Positions 34,951 through 47,700 are shown, numbered from the stretch's first letter. The stretch: 64,000 bases of DNA from Mytilus edulis (GCF_963676685.1 NC_092344.1:55946830-56010829); one strand, 5' to 3'. Numbers and translations: made by a program. Notes: generated from the letters alone by a model not told the origin.

Positions 34951-36827
34951 AACAGATCTATCTGAGGTGACCCCCAATGAAGAGTCACAGCTTTGAAAAC
35001 TACTTGAAGTAGTTCCCACTCCGTGTTTACTGGAGCAAGGGATCTGGATAGAGTGTCGGCTAGAATATTGAGGTGCCCCGCAATATGTCTCACCACTAGA
35101 TGAACCTGGAGTTGAAAACACAGAAGGAGAATGTCTCTGGCTATCTGATAAAGAGAAGGTGAATGAGTTCCTCCCTGATTCTTGAGATAAGCTACAACTG
35201 TTGTGTTGTCCTTGGCCAGAATGACAGACTGATTCTTTAGAGACATTTGGAAATGATTCAGTGCAAACAGAACTGCTTTCATTTCCAATACATTGATATG
35301 CTCTTCCAAAAGATCTGGACTCCAGACTCCCGAGATTGTAAGCCCCTCCAGATATGCTCCCCAACCGAGGGTGGAGGCATCTGTGAATAATGTTAGACTG
35401 GGAACTTGAGGGGACAGACATAGGCCCCTCATTACATTTTCCCGTACTAACCACCATTGAAGGTGTGGAAATAAAGGCTGAGTGATTGGAATCAATGCTT
35501 CCCATTCTTGTGAAGCTGCAATCCATAACTTGTGCAGATAAAACTGAAGCGGACGAATGTGAAGTCGTCCCAATGGAATTACATCTGCCAGAGAGTTCAA
35601 TAGACCCAGAAGTTGCAAGAATTGACGTGCTGTGACTGATTGAACCGTCAGGAATAAATGTATTTTCTGACATAGTTTTGTAAATTTCTCCTCTGGTGGG
35701 AGGACTAGGCCTACACTGGTTAGGAAATGTTCTCCCAGGAAAACAAAGTCTTGAGACGGAATTATCTCTGACTTTTTCCAAGAGATAAGGAAGCCTAGGG
35801 ACAGAAAACAATTGATGACCAAGTCTGTCTGAACCCTCAATTTGATTGGGCAAAATTCCTTGAGAAGGGAATCGTCCAGATAGGAATGAATCTGAATAGA
35901 CAGGGAATGTAGGTGAGCTATAGCTGCCTGCATGATTTTGGTAAAAGCCAAAGGGGCTGTAGACAGGCCAAAAGGGAGAGCCTTGAACTGGAAAACTTTG
36001 TTGTTCCAAACGAAGCGAAGGTATTTCCTGTAAGTTTTGGAAATGGGAATGTGGAAATACGCGTCTGAAAGATCCAGAGAAGTAGTCCACATTCCTGGAA
36101 GGATTGAAGCCCTGATGGATCTGTTTGTTTCCATTTTGAAGTGGGGAACAATAAGAAATTTGTTCAGAATAGATAGGTCTATGACTGGCCTCATTCCTCC
36201 AGTCTTCTTTGGAACCAGAAAAAGACGGGAATAAAATCCCGGAGACAGAGTTAAGATCGACACCTCCTCTATTGCAGCTTTTTGTAACATAGTGTCCACT
36301 TCTACTGATAGAAGTTGACACTTGACTGGGTCTTGTGTATGAGACAAACTTATTGGAACTGCAGATAGAGGAGGTGGGTTCTTGAACTGAAGTGTTAATC
36401 CCCCTCGAATTATTGACAGCACATAACAGTCTGAGGTAATTTTCTTCCACTGATTTAGGAAAAAACTTAACCTCCCCCCTACTGGTATTGATTTTTGAGG
36501 AACTTGTTGTAAATTTTCCCCTGGGGAAGCTGTCAATAACGTACGAGGGGGCAAGAACCTAGGTACTAGACCCAGGTTTCTTGGAACCCTTAAAACCACC
36601 AGAAGGCTTACCTGAGCTTTTTCCTGAGTTATTGGGTTTGTTCTGCGGTTTGCCGTAGTTATTCTTCCTTTTCTTAGCAGAAGAAGGAGGACCACCTGAA
36701 GCAGAAGTACTATTAGAACTAGATGTAGCATTAACCGACCTCTTGCCATTAGTAACTTGTACACTAACTTTGACTGGAGGAGGGTTTTTGCTGAGTTCCT
36801 CTTGAACCCGCTGTAAGGGTAAACCAA
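34923..36827 (-). CDS. DIRS reverse transcriptase-RNase H, truncated at its 3' end
   Basis: This copies the element RNA into DNA. The reverse transcriptase domain spans about 180-400: SRLFLVPKKTGGMRPVIDLS, motif A LDLSDAYFHIP (251-261), FKALPFGLSTAP, and the catalytic YLDD at 316-319. RNase H spans about 475-600, with FTDAS (Asp 483), NVLEMKA (Glu 515), AKDNTT and the end motif NILADTLSR. The first about 120 residues overlap the 3' end of the gag-like frame by 269 bases and are low complexity, so the true start is unsure and may involve frameshifting. The frame ends early at residue 634 by a single-base indel, and the expected C-terminal segment continues in another frame. Active-site residues are intact. 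Confidence 0.9.
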   Translation of the reverse strand: MVYPYSGFKRNSAKTLLQSKLVYKLLMARGRLMLHLVLIVLLLQVVLLLLLRKGRITTANRRTNPITQEKAQVSLLVVLRVPRNLGLVPRFLPPRTLLTASPGENLQQVPQKSIPVGGRLSFFLNQWKKITSDCYVLSIIRGGLTLQFKNPPPLSAVPISLSHTQDPVKCQLLSVEVDTMLQKAAIEEVSILTLSPGFYSRLFLVPKKTGGMRPVIDLSILNKFLIVPHFKMETNRSIRASILPGMWTTSLDLSDAYFHIPISKTYRKYLRFVWNNKVFQFKALPFGLSTAPLAFTKIMQAAIAHLHSLSIQIHSYLDDSLLKEFCPIKLRVQTDLVINCFLSLGFLISWKKSEIIPSQDFVFLGEHFLTSVGLVLPPEEKFTKLCQKIHLFLTVQSVTARQFLQLLGLLNSLADVIPLGRLHIRPLQFYLHKLWIAASQEWEALIPITQPLFPHLQWWLVRENVMRGLCLSPQVPSLTLFTDASTLGWGAYLEGLTISGVWSPDLLEEHINVLEMKAVLFALNHFQMSLKNQSVILAKDNTTVVAYLKNQGGTHSPSLYQIARDILLLCFQLQVHLVVRHIAGHLNILADTLSRSLAPVNTEWELLQVVFKAVTLHWGSPQIDLLRPVSITNF

Positions 36828-38424
36828 ACATCTTGTCAGAGAGTGGAGATTTCAGTAAAGAATCTTTCAAAGGCTCAGCGATAGAAATGTTTTCAAGAAA
36901 CTCTGCTCTTTTAGATAGGGTGCAATTAGCAATAGAACCCATTAAAAGCAACTGAGATGAACCTAAAGCTTTATCCAGTTGAAGTAAGAAGGATCGTACT
37001 TCTGCTGGAACAACCGAATCTTCGCTGTTAAGCAAATGTCCGGTTGCAGCTAGAAAATGTTCGGCTGTGCCAAGAACTTGAGAAGCACTACGAAGGAGAT
37101 TCTCAGTCTTTGACCAAACAGGTTGAGTGAGACGAAGACCATCTACTGGCTTTTTTCCCAATAAAGATGACATAGATTTGTCACAACTGGGAACAAGTCT
37201 ACCCAGTGAAGAATCAAAGATATCAAAATCCTTGTACTTAACCTGATCAGAAAAGGATGACATTCCAAATCCTGAGATATTGTTATTAGCAACCTTTTCA
37301 CTAGCAGAATTAGCGATACCTTCATTAATAAATTGTAAAGCAAAAGTCATATGGCCAGATTCAGGAAAAGAATTGTGAGAAGTCACAGTATCCTGAGAAA
37401 TACCACAGGAAGCTTCAAAAGTTGAAGAAGGTTTCTTCGGCTTGGAAGGAGAGAGAAAAGGGATATGTGCTTCATCCCTCATCAAGGTATACACCTTATC
37501 CCTAAGATCCTTCAAGGAAGGAGGATCCTCAGTCTCCTTGGTGGGAGGTTGTTGAGCTGACTTAGAAGAAGGCTCAGGGGCCGTCTTCGATACCTTGGGA
37601 GAAGAAGAACTTTCAACATCCTCATCAGTGAGGAAAGCCCTTTCATGACTCCCAGGGGAAACAGAAAGCTCGTCATCCTCCCTCTCATCACATTCTACAG
37701 ACTTAGCTGGAGAAGGTTGATGAGAAGAAACTCTATTTTCCAGTAGAGTCATACGACTGGATAGAGTACTAAATTCAGCCTTGAAAGACTCACCAAAGTC
37801 TAAAAGTAACTTCTGTAAACCATCCAAAGGTGATGCATGATCAGAAACCTGAGTACCATGAGAAGAACTAGAAGCTTGAGAGTCAGGTACGGTGGTAGAA
37901 GGAGCTACTGCAGAAGTCAAAGATACTGCTACGGGTAGAGCAGGAGCTAAAGGTGGTGCAGTAGCTACCCCAGAAGGGGGACCATAGAAATTGTCCCTAT
38001 AAGGCCAAAAACCAGGTTGGTTTGGCATAAACCCACCATAAGGGTAAGACTGTGGCCAAGGTGGCTGAGACCATGAGGGTAAAGGTTGTGTGCCCGTGTT
38101 GGGAAGCATATACCCACAATAGGATAATGGGGGTCTAGAACCTGGCAAGTTCAAGCCCATAGCTGTACCTGGGACAGAACTAATAGTACCCGCTGAATTA
38201 ACAGACCTAGATAAAGTATGAGTCACCGAAGTTGACGTAGGTACCCCCCCAAAATGCATGGCCGAACCTTGTGAAAGGGTCGGATAGGTAGCAATACCAG
38301 ACACCGTTGTCGAAACTCCGGTCAATGTACTGGTAGTTTGGGGGGGACTTAAAGGTAGTGACCCATCTAAGAGATAGTCCGAACCAGGAATACTTACATA
38401 CGGACTATTCAAATTAAAGTCCAT
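36559..38424 (-). CDS. DIRS gag-like protein, about 621 residues
   Basis: The putative structural or nucleic-acid-binding protein is the first frame of the element. The ATG at 38422-38424 is preferred; the open frame extends 29 codons further upstream without support. The N-terminal about 190 residues are Pro/Gly/Ser/Thr-rich. The middle is acidic and Ser-rich, with a predicted helical region around the segment ending LLDFGESFKAEFSTLSSRM. A helical conserved-looking part includes VPAEVRSFLLQLDKALGSSQ. The C-terminal about 60 residues are strongly basic with Asn/Gly/Ser/Lys runs, suiting RNA binding. No zinc knuckle is visible, as is usual for DIRS gag. The function is inferred from position. 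Confidence 0.75.
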   Translation of the reverse strand: MDFNLNSPYVSIPGSDYLLDGSLPLSPPQTTSTLTGVSTTVSGIATYPTLSQGSAMHFGGVPTSTSVTHTLSRSVNSAGTISSVPGTAMGLNLPGSRPPLSYCGYMLPNTGTQPLPSWSQPPWPQSYPYGGFMPNQPGFWPYRDNFYGPPSGVATAPPLAPALPVAVSLTSAVAPSTTVPDSQASSSSHGTQVSDHASPLDGLQKLLLDFGESFKAEFSTLSSRMTLLENRVSSHQPSPAKSVECDEREDDELSVSPGSHERAFLTDEDVESSSSPKVSKTAPEPSSKSAQQPPTKETEDPPSLKDLRDKVYTLMRDEAHIPFLSPSKPKKPSSTFEASCGISQDTVTSHNSFPESGHMTFALQFINEGIANSASEKVANNNISGFGMSSFSDQVKYKDFDIFDSSLGRLVPSCDKSMSSLLGKKPVDGLRLTQPVWSKTENLLRSASQVLGTAEHFLAATGHLLNSEDSVVPAEVRSFLLQLDKALGSSQLLLMGSIANCTLSKRAEFLENISIAEPLKDSLLKSPLSDKMFGLPLQRVQEELSKNPPPVKVSVQVTNGKRSVNATSSSNSTSASGGPPSSAKKRKNNYGKPQNKPNNSGKSSGKPSGGFKGSKKPGSST

Positions 38425-38608
38425 AATAAATTTTACTTTAGTCAAAAACACAAATAATTTGTTTAGAAATTTAAACAAAACAAGGGAATATATTTCCAAT
38501 AAAATACACAATATATATGAAAAGCAATTAAGCTATTCAAAAAACTAAACACTTCTCTGTTGAATCTGTAAAACTTGATGTGCACGTGTGACCGATGTCG
38601 CAGATGGA

Positions 38609-38757
38609 AATTGAATGGAAGAATATGGGCAAACAGGGGTATATGTCCGGACCAGTGAGAGTACGTTTATTTTTAGTTGGGATTTTCCATCTGACCTATG
38701 ACGCAATTGGGGTTACACTCAGAATTTATGATGGTAACGTATTTATAGCTATAAAAT
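38609..38757. repeat. DIRS right inverted terminal repeat (5' end of the element)
   Basis: The inverse of 33237-33364, with an outer extension TATTTATAGCTATAAAAT matched by the internal complementary region. An open plus-strand frame beginning inside this repeat at 38595 runs on into the adjacent DUF6589 exon. Confidence 0.88.
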
Positions 38758-38796
38758 CAGCTGAGTCTATCTCAAGTTTATACATTTCTCACTCAG

Positions 38797-41700
38797 TTGT
38801 GCCAAACACATCTCTATGTGTTTCTTGTTCAACAGTTGGTTCAAGAAAGTATCTCATATTATCTAAAAGTGGCTCTGTTGGTTCCGCATTCGAAAACTGT
38901 TGTAAATTTTATGAAACTAATCTACAGTGCAAAGAGAACTTTGGCAGTTACGTTTGTCATCAATGTAAATGGTATGTACGAGAGAAGCTCTCCTGTGATA
39001 GTGTAGTTCAACTTTTACAGACCCCCAAATTGATAGAATTTCTGATTCCTGTGATTATAGGTGGAGTTTTAGCTGTAACTTCAGGGTACCCAAACGCTCA
39101 TTCGTCACAGATCGCCCCAGCCTTTTAATTTTTATATAAGATAAGATAAGAAAACTTTAATTTCATTCGGCATGGTTTACAACATTCAAAAACATAAGCA
39201 GTGGCGGATCCAGAACTTTTCATAAGGGGGGGCCCGCTGACTGACCTAAGGGGTGGCCCGCTCCAGTCATGCTTCAGTGATTCCCTATATAATCAACCAA
39301 ATTTTTCCCACGCAAGGGGGGGCCAGGGCCCCCGAGCCCACCACCAAATCCGCCTATGATAAGCTCTTGTGAGCTTTTCACCGAATATATAAAACAAAAC
39401 ACAAACATAGAACAGACATACATACATACAGACATAGAATGAATATGATATACGTGCAAGGCAAACAAAGCATACATATTTAAGAATAGCATATAAGCAC
39501 ACACAAAATGAATAGAATAGCACTATGCAAAGCAATCCAAAAAACAATAACCACAATCATGACTAAAGCAACTAAGAAGCAAATGAAAATTTAAAAGCTA
39601 TGAAAACATAGTAAATATATATTTGGTACTGTTTAATGCTGATCAATGGGAATTTACTCACGAGAGAACAACAAAATAGGTTTTAATTGTCAAGTTGTGT
39701 TCCCCTGACTGGCTAAGGCTCCTTGTTGAAGGCCATATTTTACCTATAGTTGTGAACTATTAATACAATGTGACTTGGAAGGAGAGTTGTATCTTGAAAA
39801 GAACACAACATATTTTATTTTCAATTAGGGGCACACAAGGATCATACAGAGCATACATTAATAAGGAAAAACAATATTTATTTGCATAGATACATATATA
39901 TATCATGTATGTAGATACATACAATTTAAATACAGTTAAAATACAATTATTACATTATTAACTCATATTCTTTTTAATAAATTTACCAACATATAAAAAC
40001 CTGATTATCTTCTAATCACAGTTTAAGACAGAAGCACAAACTTTGAAATAGCATTTCAAGTGGTCAAAATTATTTTGAAAAGCACATGTTGAAATTCTAT
40101 ACCTGTTATAGTTTCAATATTATTGAGGGGCCTGATGGATTATTTTCGTTCTTCGTGATTGGTGTATTTTCACTATCGTTACCCGTTTTTCTACAGATTT
40201 TTTCCCTTATTATATTTTTTTCGTGATCCGTGATCATGGAAATTTATTTTCTGTGAATCATGATTGACAAAAAAATCAACTTGTGAATCATGATTGACAA
40301 AAAAATCAACTTGTGAATCGTGATGAGCCCACCCCCCCCCCCCCCCCCAATTTGGCCCCTCATTTTTAAACTAATTTTTAGGTGAATGTGAAACTTATTA
40401 ATTTTTAAAAACACACAATATCTCAAACTTTATGAAATCTTCTCATACAGTTTTTTACCAATATCTCTGAATTATCAAAGGAAAATATTACACCTTTACA
40501 CATGCTATTTGGAAATGTTTGAAGAACTTTTTATTTATTAGATTTGAAAATTTATATTTTTGCAGAAAGAGGGTTAAAAATTTGTATAATTAACTCCTTT
40601 TACAGTTTTCAACTCCATTCTTCAAACACTTCATGAACATGTCATAATAATAATGAAGTCAGCATGTGTATTTGAAGTGGATAAGGGATACTCAAATGAC
40701 CATTTTTCATTATTAAATGTAACTTGGAATTTCCTTTTTCAATATTAAATTAAAGAGTCTCAGTCATATTTTTAAAACACCACAAAAATGTATGATATGT
40801 TGAAAACAGTACATGACAATTAAGTTTATTTTTGTGGAGAAATTAGGCTAATGACTCACAGTACACTTCTTTAATTTGTAAAACACCATAATAGCAAATT
40901 ATTGGTAATGGTATGCACAGCTTAGCGCAATGACTACAAATTGTTGCCTCCCTAAAACACACTGATCATGCTGATATGCATTCACATCTAACAATCAAAT
41001 GTATATGATACATGTACAGTGTACACAAAATAACTATATACTTCCATAATATAAGTCTAAAAATGTACATACAACATCACCAAATTGTTTTTTATACGAC
41101 CGAAAAAATTTGCGTTCATATATTGCTATCACGTCGTTGTCGTCGTCGTCGTTGTCGTCGTCCGTAGACACATTGGTTTCCAGACAATAACTTTAGTTTA
41201 AGTGTATGGATCTCTATGAAACTTAAGCAAAAGGTTCAATACCACAAAAGGAAGGTTGGGATTGTTTTTGGGGGTAATGGTCCCAACCGTTTAGGAATTA
41301 GGGGACAAAAACAAGCATTTTTCTAGTTAACGACTATAACTTGTGTTAAAGTGTATGGATATCTCTGAAATTGTACCACATTTTACAAAAATACAATTTC
41401 TTATCAATTTTTTTTGGGGGGGGGGTAAAAATAAATCTTTTTTTGGGGGGGGGGGGCACATTTTTTTTTCTTCAAGATTTACGAAATAACCACTTTTTTG
41501 GGAAAAAAATTTAGGGGGTAACATTTTTTTTATGGGGGGGGGGGGGCAATTTTTTTTAATTTTTTTTTTTATATTTTAGGTTTTTCTCACAATTTATTTT
41601 GCTATTTCTTTGTCTATAGTCTAAAAACAGATTTACTAAGTATTGCACAACAGCGCAGTGTATTGCACTACAGCACAGTGTATTGCGCAACAGCATGAAA

Positions 41701-44700
41701 TTGAAAATAAATTCATATCATTTAACCAATTTCAAGTTCTTTGACTACATTTATTCTGTGACAGAAAACTATTATGTGTCAAATATTTAATTAAAATCCA
41801 AATTCAGACCTGTATCAAGCTTGAATATTGTCCTAATTGCCCAAACTGTTCAGGATTGGACCTCTGCGGCCGTATCCAGCTGCGCTTGGCTAAGCACATT
41901 TTTTGGTGATGTTGTACATTTATAGACTTGCATTTTATATTTGGTAGTGTACTGCATCATATTTATATGATCTATCGCCTCGTAAGATTTATCATTGGCT
42001 ATTATTCAAACATTAAATAGTCTCATAATATATATATAAATTATTTAAAACTTTTAATACATACATTATTTATACTGATAACTTAGTCTGTCATTTGTCT
42101 GTTCATTTGGCTACCCATAATTATAAATATGAAATTTCTTTAATATTCAGGTCAATTGAAAAAGCTCTAAATCTATATGCAAAAGCAGACGATTTGACAG
42201 AAAAAATAGAATCCAAATCACAGCAGCTGCAAGAAAATGTACCAAGAAAGCGCTTATGTTCCTTACAACAACCATCTGGGAAAAGACACAAATCAGCTTT
42301 GCAACATGATGTTAGAGGTAAAAGAAAAAAAAGTTATTGCATGAATATTTTACTAACTGTTTATATAAAGGCAACATCAATTTTTTATTATGGTTATTTG
42401 AATTTCAATAAACGTCTTAATGTCAATATCATTACAAACCTCATATTTTTGTACAACATCATCAGAATTATATACCAGTAATAATAGTTTCGATTTAACC
42501 AAAATTAAGTTAATTTATGATAAATTATTCACATTTATGAAAAAAGGAATCAGCTTGTTTTTCACTTTTACATACATGTACATGTATCTAAAAATGTTAA
42601 GGTTCATCAGAACGAATTGACAATTATACATGTATATACCCCTCAGTTTTTCACATTGCAATTCGACAAATATATATCCATTTTTAATTAATGCATGCAG
42701 ATACTAAATGAATGTGCAATGGTTAATGTTTGCTCAGGGAAATAAAACTGTTATTAATAATCATAAGAAAGCATTTACATGAATTTTGATGTTGCCTTGG
42801 ATGTTATTATCATTAGGGTTTTGGCTGTTATGTGTCCGTTGATTGGAATGTCGTCTCTTTGACATACCCATTTTCTATTCTGTATTCTATTTTGCATGTC
42901 ATCATTTAAAAATTATAACTGCCTAAACTGGATTTTGCTATCCTGAAATTAGGCATTAAAATTTCAAGCAACTTAACTCTCTAAATTACAAATCTTTTTT
43001 AAGAAAACATCTAAGAAGATTCTCTTATAAATAATCAAAATTGGAAATGTTAACAAATGAATTTACTTTGTATTTTAAGTGTTGGTGTAAATTTTAGCAT
43101 GTTTTTTAAAAGGGGGAAAACTACAATGCATATAAAACAACTTTTATTATACAAACTAGTGCAAGAAAAAAACATTTTTTCAGTTCAATAATCACTTTAA
43201 AAATCAGAAGTTGTAACTGAATAAATACATTTGTAGTACATTTAATTCATATCAAACTGTTATGATACAACAAATATCCTTTTAATGGGCAATGAGTAAG
43301 CATTCTACTTCATAATTGTGTCTTTTTATGTCCCTGCAGCAAGGCAAAGGGTACATTTAAGTGTTACCCTTGTTATCTGTCCATCCTTCGGTCTGTCCTA
43401 AGTAGTCCCCTACCAACGAAGTTGAAGGGGACTTTAGGTTTGCACTCTGTCCGTCAGTCAGTCCGTCTGTCAATCCTTCAGTCCGGCAAATCAGCTTTAC
43501 ACACTTTTTTTGTCATGCTTGAAGTTAGTGGTTTGATATTTGGTATATAGTATAACCATGATAAGTTACAGATCAAGTTCTAATTTTGTTCCGGTCTGGG
43601 GATTTTTTGCAGAGTTATGGCCCTTGGACTTAGAAAAATCACATAAGTAATCTGTTTTCGACACTTTTTTTTGTCACACTTGAAGATATTAACCTCATAT
43701 TTGCCATATTGTTTAACCATGACAAGTTATAGATCAAGTTAGAATTTTGTTCCGGTCTGATGATTTTTTTTGCAAATTATGGTCCTTGGGACTTAAAAAA
43801 ATCATGCAAGAAATAAATTTTTCACTATTTTTTTTGTCATACTTAAAGAGTTTGATTGATATTTTGTTTATAGTTTTACCATTACAAGTTACAGATCAAG
43901 TTTAAATTTTGTTCTGATTTGATGATATTTTGCAGCGTTATATGATCCTTAGACCTAGAAAAATCACATTATTAACCAATTTTCTGCACTCTTTGTTGGT
44001 CATGCCTGACTACCGTTATATTGATTTGATATTTGGTATTAATAGTTTTAACATGACAATTTACACATCAAGTTCAAATTTTGTTTTCGGGAAAAATGAA
44101 TTTTTACTGGTAGGGGACTATGTATTGCCATGCAATACTCTCAGAATGCTGGATACTATCCATGCTGATCTGTGTCCACACTTGTTTCAAATTTTATTAA
44201 ACTTGTATACAATCCTAACAACTAAAACACTCTGACAGAGTTTGAATATGGGCAGTGAGTAATTTACAGTGCTATTCTGTCATTCCATCAAAACCAAATA
44301 TGCTCACTTTTTTAAACAACTAAAGATATTTACAGTACTTGATTTTTTTGTTTATTCAGGTCCACTTATAAAACTTACAGATAAAGTTAACGTTTCCATT
44401 CTGCTGATCTTGGCCAAAATAACCGGCTTTTGAGTTGTAAAATTTAATTAAAATAATAGTTATACTATAAAATAATAGTTTTTCTGCTGTGCTGATTTAT
44501 GCTAAAATAACGGGTTTTGGACATGTATTTGTGCACTTGAGAAAACAAATATGTTAATATGAAGTTTTTCAAAATTTCTTAAGATATTGAAGTTATTTTT
44601 TTATCTTTGCCTAATATGAAGGTTTAAAGATAGATTACATGTTTCATTCCACTCTGCTAATTTTTGTATAAATAATGGGCCAAGTTGTTAGCTTTAATTA

Positions 44701-47700
44701 GCCTATGGACACTGTATCAAAATCCCTATATATGAGATATTGTTTACTAAATATAGCAATGCATATCATTTCTTAATGACCACTCTAGTTTCTTTTCAGT
44801 TCAAGCACTGCATGTTCACAAAGCTTTTAATACTGGCCATTCTTAAATAGTTATGCATCTGTCAAACTGTTATTTTTAAATATAAGTTTGCAGTGCAGAC
44901 ATTATTTTGAATGAGTCAAATATCAGCAACTTTTGATCAAGAAGCACATTACAAATGGATATTACATGGACAAGAAATGGAATACAATTTATGAGCAGTA
45001 ATCTTTTATGTAATATGAATTGCGAGATATTAATATAAATCTTTACTGATCAAGTAAGTACGCTTTATATATTATTTTTTGGAAAAATGTGAACCAGAGC
45101 AGGTTGACTTATTTACAAGAACGGTCATAAAACTAGGTTGAAAAACATATTTATCTTCTTGGGATATAAATCTAATCAATGATCTTTTCAATTTACTGAA
45201 ATCAAATATTTCAACCTTTTTATTCAGCTGGTTATAATGCATAGTATATATTATTATAGGTTTTGAAACAAACAAACAGGAATTAATACCAGAAAAGACT
45301 CCACACTGCAAAATAAATCTCAATGTCAACCAGTATTGTCAAACAGAATTTGCACATGATGTTGGAAAATCTTGTCAAGCACCTTCTACAATAGAAAAAT
45401 CATGTCAAACATTTGAACCATGTCCTTCTCTTGATAAATCTTCAAAGAAGAACCTAACAGGTGAAAATTACAGATATGAAATGGTACAGTACAGATCAGT
45501 TAACAATAAAAGAAAATTGTCTAAAACAATTCACCACATTGCAAATGGCAGTGTTTTTTTGGCCGTAAAATCTTTGTTAAACCACCAATCTGAAGACATC
45601 AGAAAACAGACCATTACTGGTATATGTAATGTAATTAAAAAGATATGCTCAAATTGTGCAAAAAAAGAAAAAACATGCTTCACAGAACAAATAGAGGATA
45701 TAGATAAACTGAACTTTAAGAGTATGTCTGATGAATTGCAAAGGGACAATCCTCTGTTTTGGTCTATTTTAAGTTCTGCAGGGATGAATGGGAGAGGTGT
45801 TACTAATGACATCAGAGTAGTAACAGCTGCTTCCATTTTATTTCATACCCGCAATGTTTTTTTGAATTCATTACAAAGATCTGTTGGCATATCCCTGTAC
45901 AACAACCAACTGCAAAAGAAGGGATACTTTCTGCTTTCAAAGCTTGGTATTTGCAATTCATACAGTACTGTCAATAGAGATTTGCATAAGCTCAAAGTGA
46001 AAACCGAAAAGTGTATGCTTGAACTAAAAAAAAATGTTGAGGACAATATAAGATCTTCCATCAATAAAAACCTTTGTAATGATTCTAGCATGGATCATTC
46101 ATATTCAAGACCTGGCACTGTTTCTTCTACAACTGTCGATACAGATCATGGCTATTCAAAACCAAATGAAACCAAATCGCAAACAAACACCAGTGATTTA
46201 AATCCTGCATATAGGTTTAATTTAGACAACTTAGATTTCCACATCAAAGTGCGTAATATGACAGAAGACCATCAAAATGAATCGAAGCATTACATACAAT
46301 TAATGGCAATTAAAGACAGAGTTATTTGTGAAGACCTTCCTAATGAGAGACCAATTGGAAATTTACAGCATATTCCAATTGGAGATTTTCTGCCAAACTG
46401 TGATGACATATCCTCATTAAGGACTGATATGATTCAGGTTACAGCTTCAATTCTAACAAAACACCTTACAAGTTTTATGCCATACCAGAAATGTATACCA
46501 GAAGGTTTCTACCACCAATATAGCGAGCAGATGAAACAAAAATCAACAGTGGTAAGGCTTTATACACATACATAATTGAGAACATCTGATATATTAAACA
46601 TTCAAAATTTATAAAAAAAAGCAGAAGACAATAATAAAAAAATAATTTTTTAAGTAAAATCTACAACAATAAGGTAAAAATGAATAACCCTTCAAAGACA
46701 AAACCAGATGCTCCGCAGGGCGTAGCTTTATACGACCGCAGAGGTTGAACCCTGAACGGTTAGGGCAAGTATGGACACAACATTCAAGCTGGATTCAGCT
46801 CTAAATTTGGATTGTGATTAAATAGTTGACACAGCATAGGTTTCTGACACAGAATGAATGTGTTCTAATGAACTTAAAATTTTTGTTTCTCTTAGAGCAA
46901 TTCACTATGCTGTTGAATATTAATCCTCTCAAAAAAATGTTTGAAGAAATTTTCTTTTTTATTTATGAAATTTCAAATGAGAAAAATTGAACCCAATTTT
47001 TTTAATCACATCCCCCTTTCCCTTATTCCAAAACTAATCTCAATTAAAATTTCTAATGGAGTTTGCAACAATAACTACTCATTTAAATACATCATAAAAT
47101 ATTAAGATGTAAAAAAACTGCTTGTTATCACTGAATGGTAAAGATTATTTTAATTTATCAGTTGGTAGTAAAAAGTGAATATACATTGTATATTGTATAT
47201 AACAAAGATTTAAGTTGATTCTGGACAAAGAAAGATAACTCCAATTAAAAAAAAAATCTTGCTATTGCACAATATTTTGCAATTAGATATTTCTTGCTTA
47301 CTATTCTGGACAAAGAAAGATAACTCTAATTAAAAAAAAATTTGATATTTCACAATATTGTGCAATTAGATATTTCTTGCCATTGCGCAATACTGTGCAA
47401 TTGAAAAGACTTGCTATTGCACAATACTTAATATAATAATTTTAGATCCTGATTTGGACCAACTTGAAAACTGGGCCCATAATAAAAAATCTAAGTACAT
47501 TTTTGGATTCAGCATATCAAAGAACTTCAAGATTTCAATTTTTGTTAAAATCAGACTAAGTTTAATTTTGGACCCTTTGGACTTTAGTGTAGACCAATTT
47601 GAAAACAGGACCAAAAATGAAGAATCTACATACACAGTTAGATTTGGTATATCAAAGAACCCCATTTATTCAATTTTTGATGAAATCAAACAAAGTTTAA

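Larger units (their letters stand above)
33188..38757 (-). mobile_element. DIRS-type tyrosine-recombinase retrotransposon, about 5.6 kb, nearly complete
   Basis: The element is read on the minus strand. Its features are inverted terminal repeats (33188-33364 and 38609-38757), an internal complementary region (about 33420-33515) whose two halves are the inverse of the left outer end and of the right outer end, and three overlapping frames (gag-like, RT-RNase H, tyrosine recombinase). This arrangement is diagnostic of DIRS elements, which replicate through a circle and integrate with a recombinase instead of a DDE integrase. Both outer ends show AAAT, which appears once at the junction inside the complementary region, as expected for a circle joint. 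No methyltransferase-like domain was recognised. One frameshift breaks the RT-RNase H frame near 34950, so this copy is probably not autonomous. Confidence 0.93.

Noticed and set aside
34951..36450. Upper part of the 669-codon minus frame as a separate protein
   Set aside because: It is Ser-rich antiphase reading of the RT-RNase H frame. Only its last about 165 codons show real DIRS homology.
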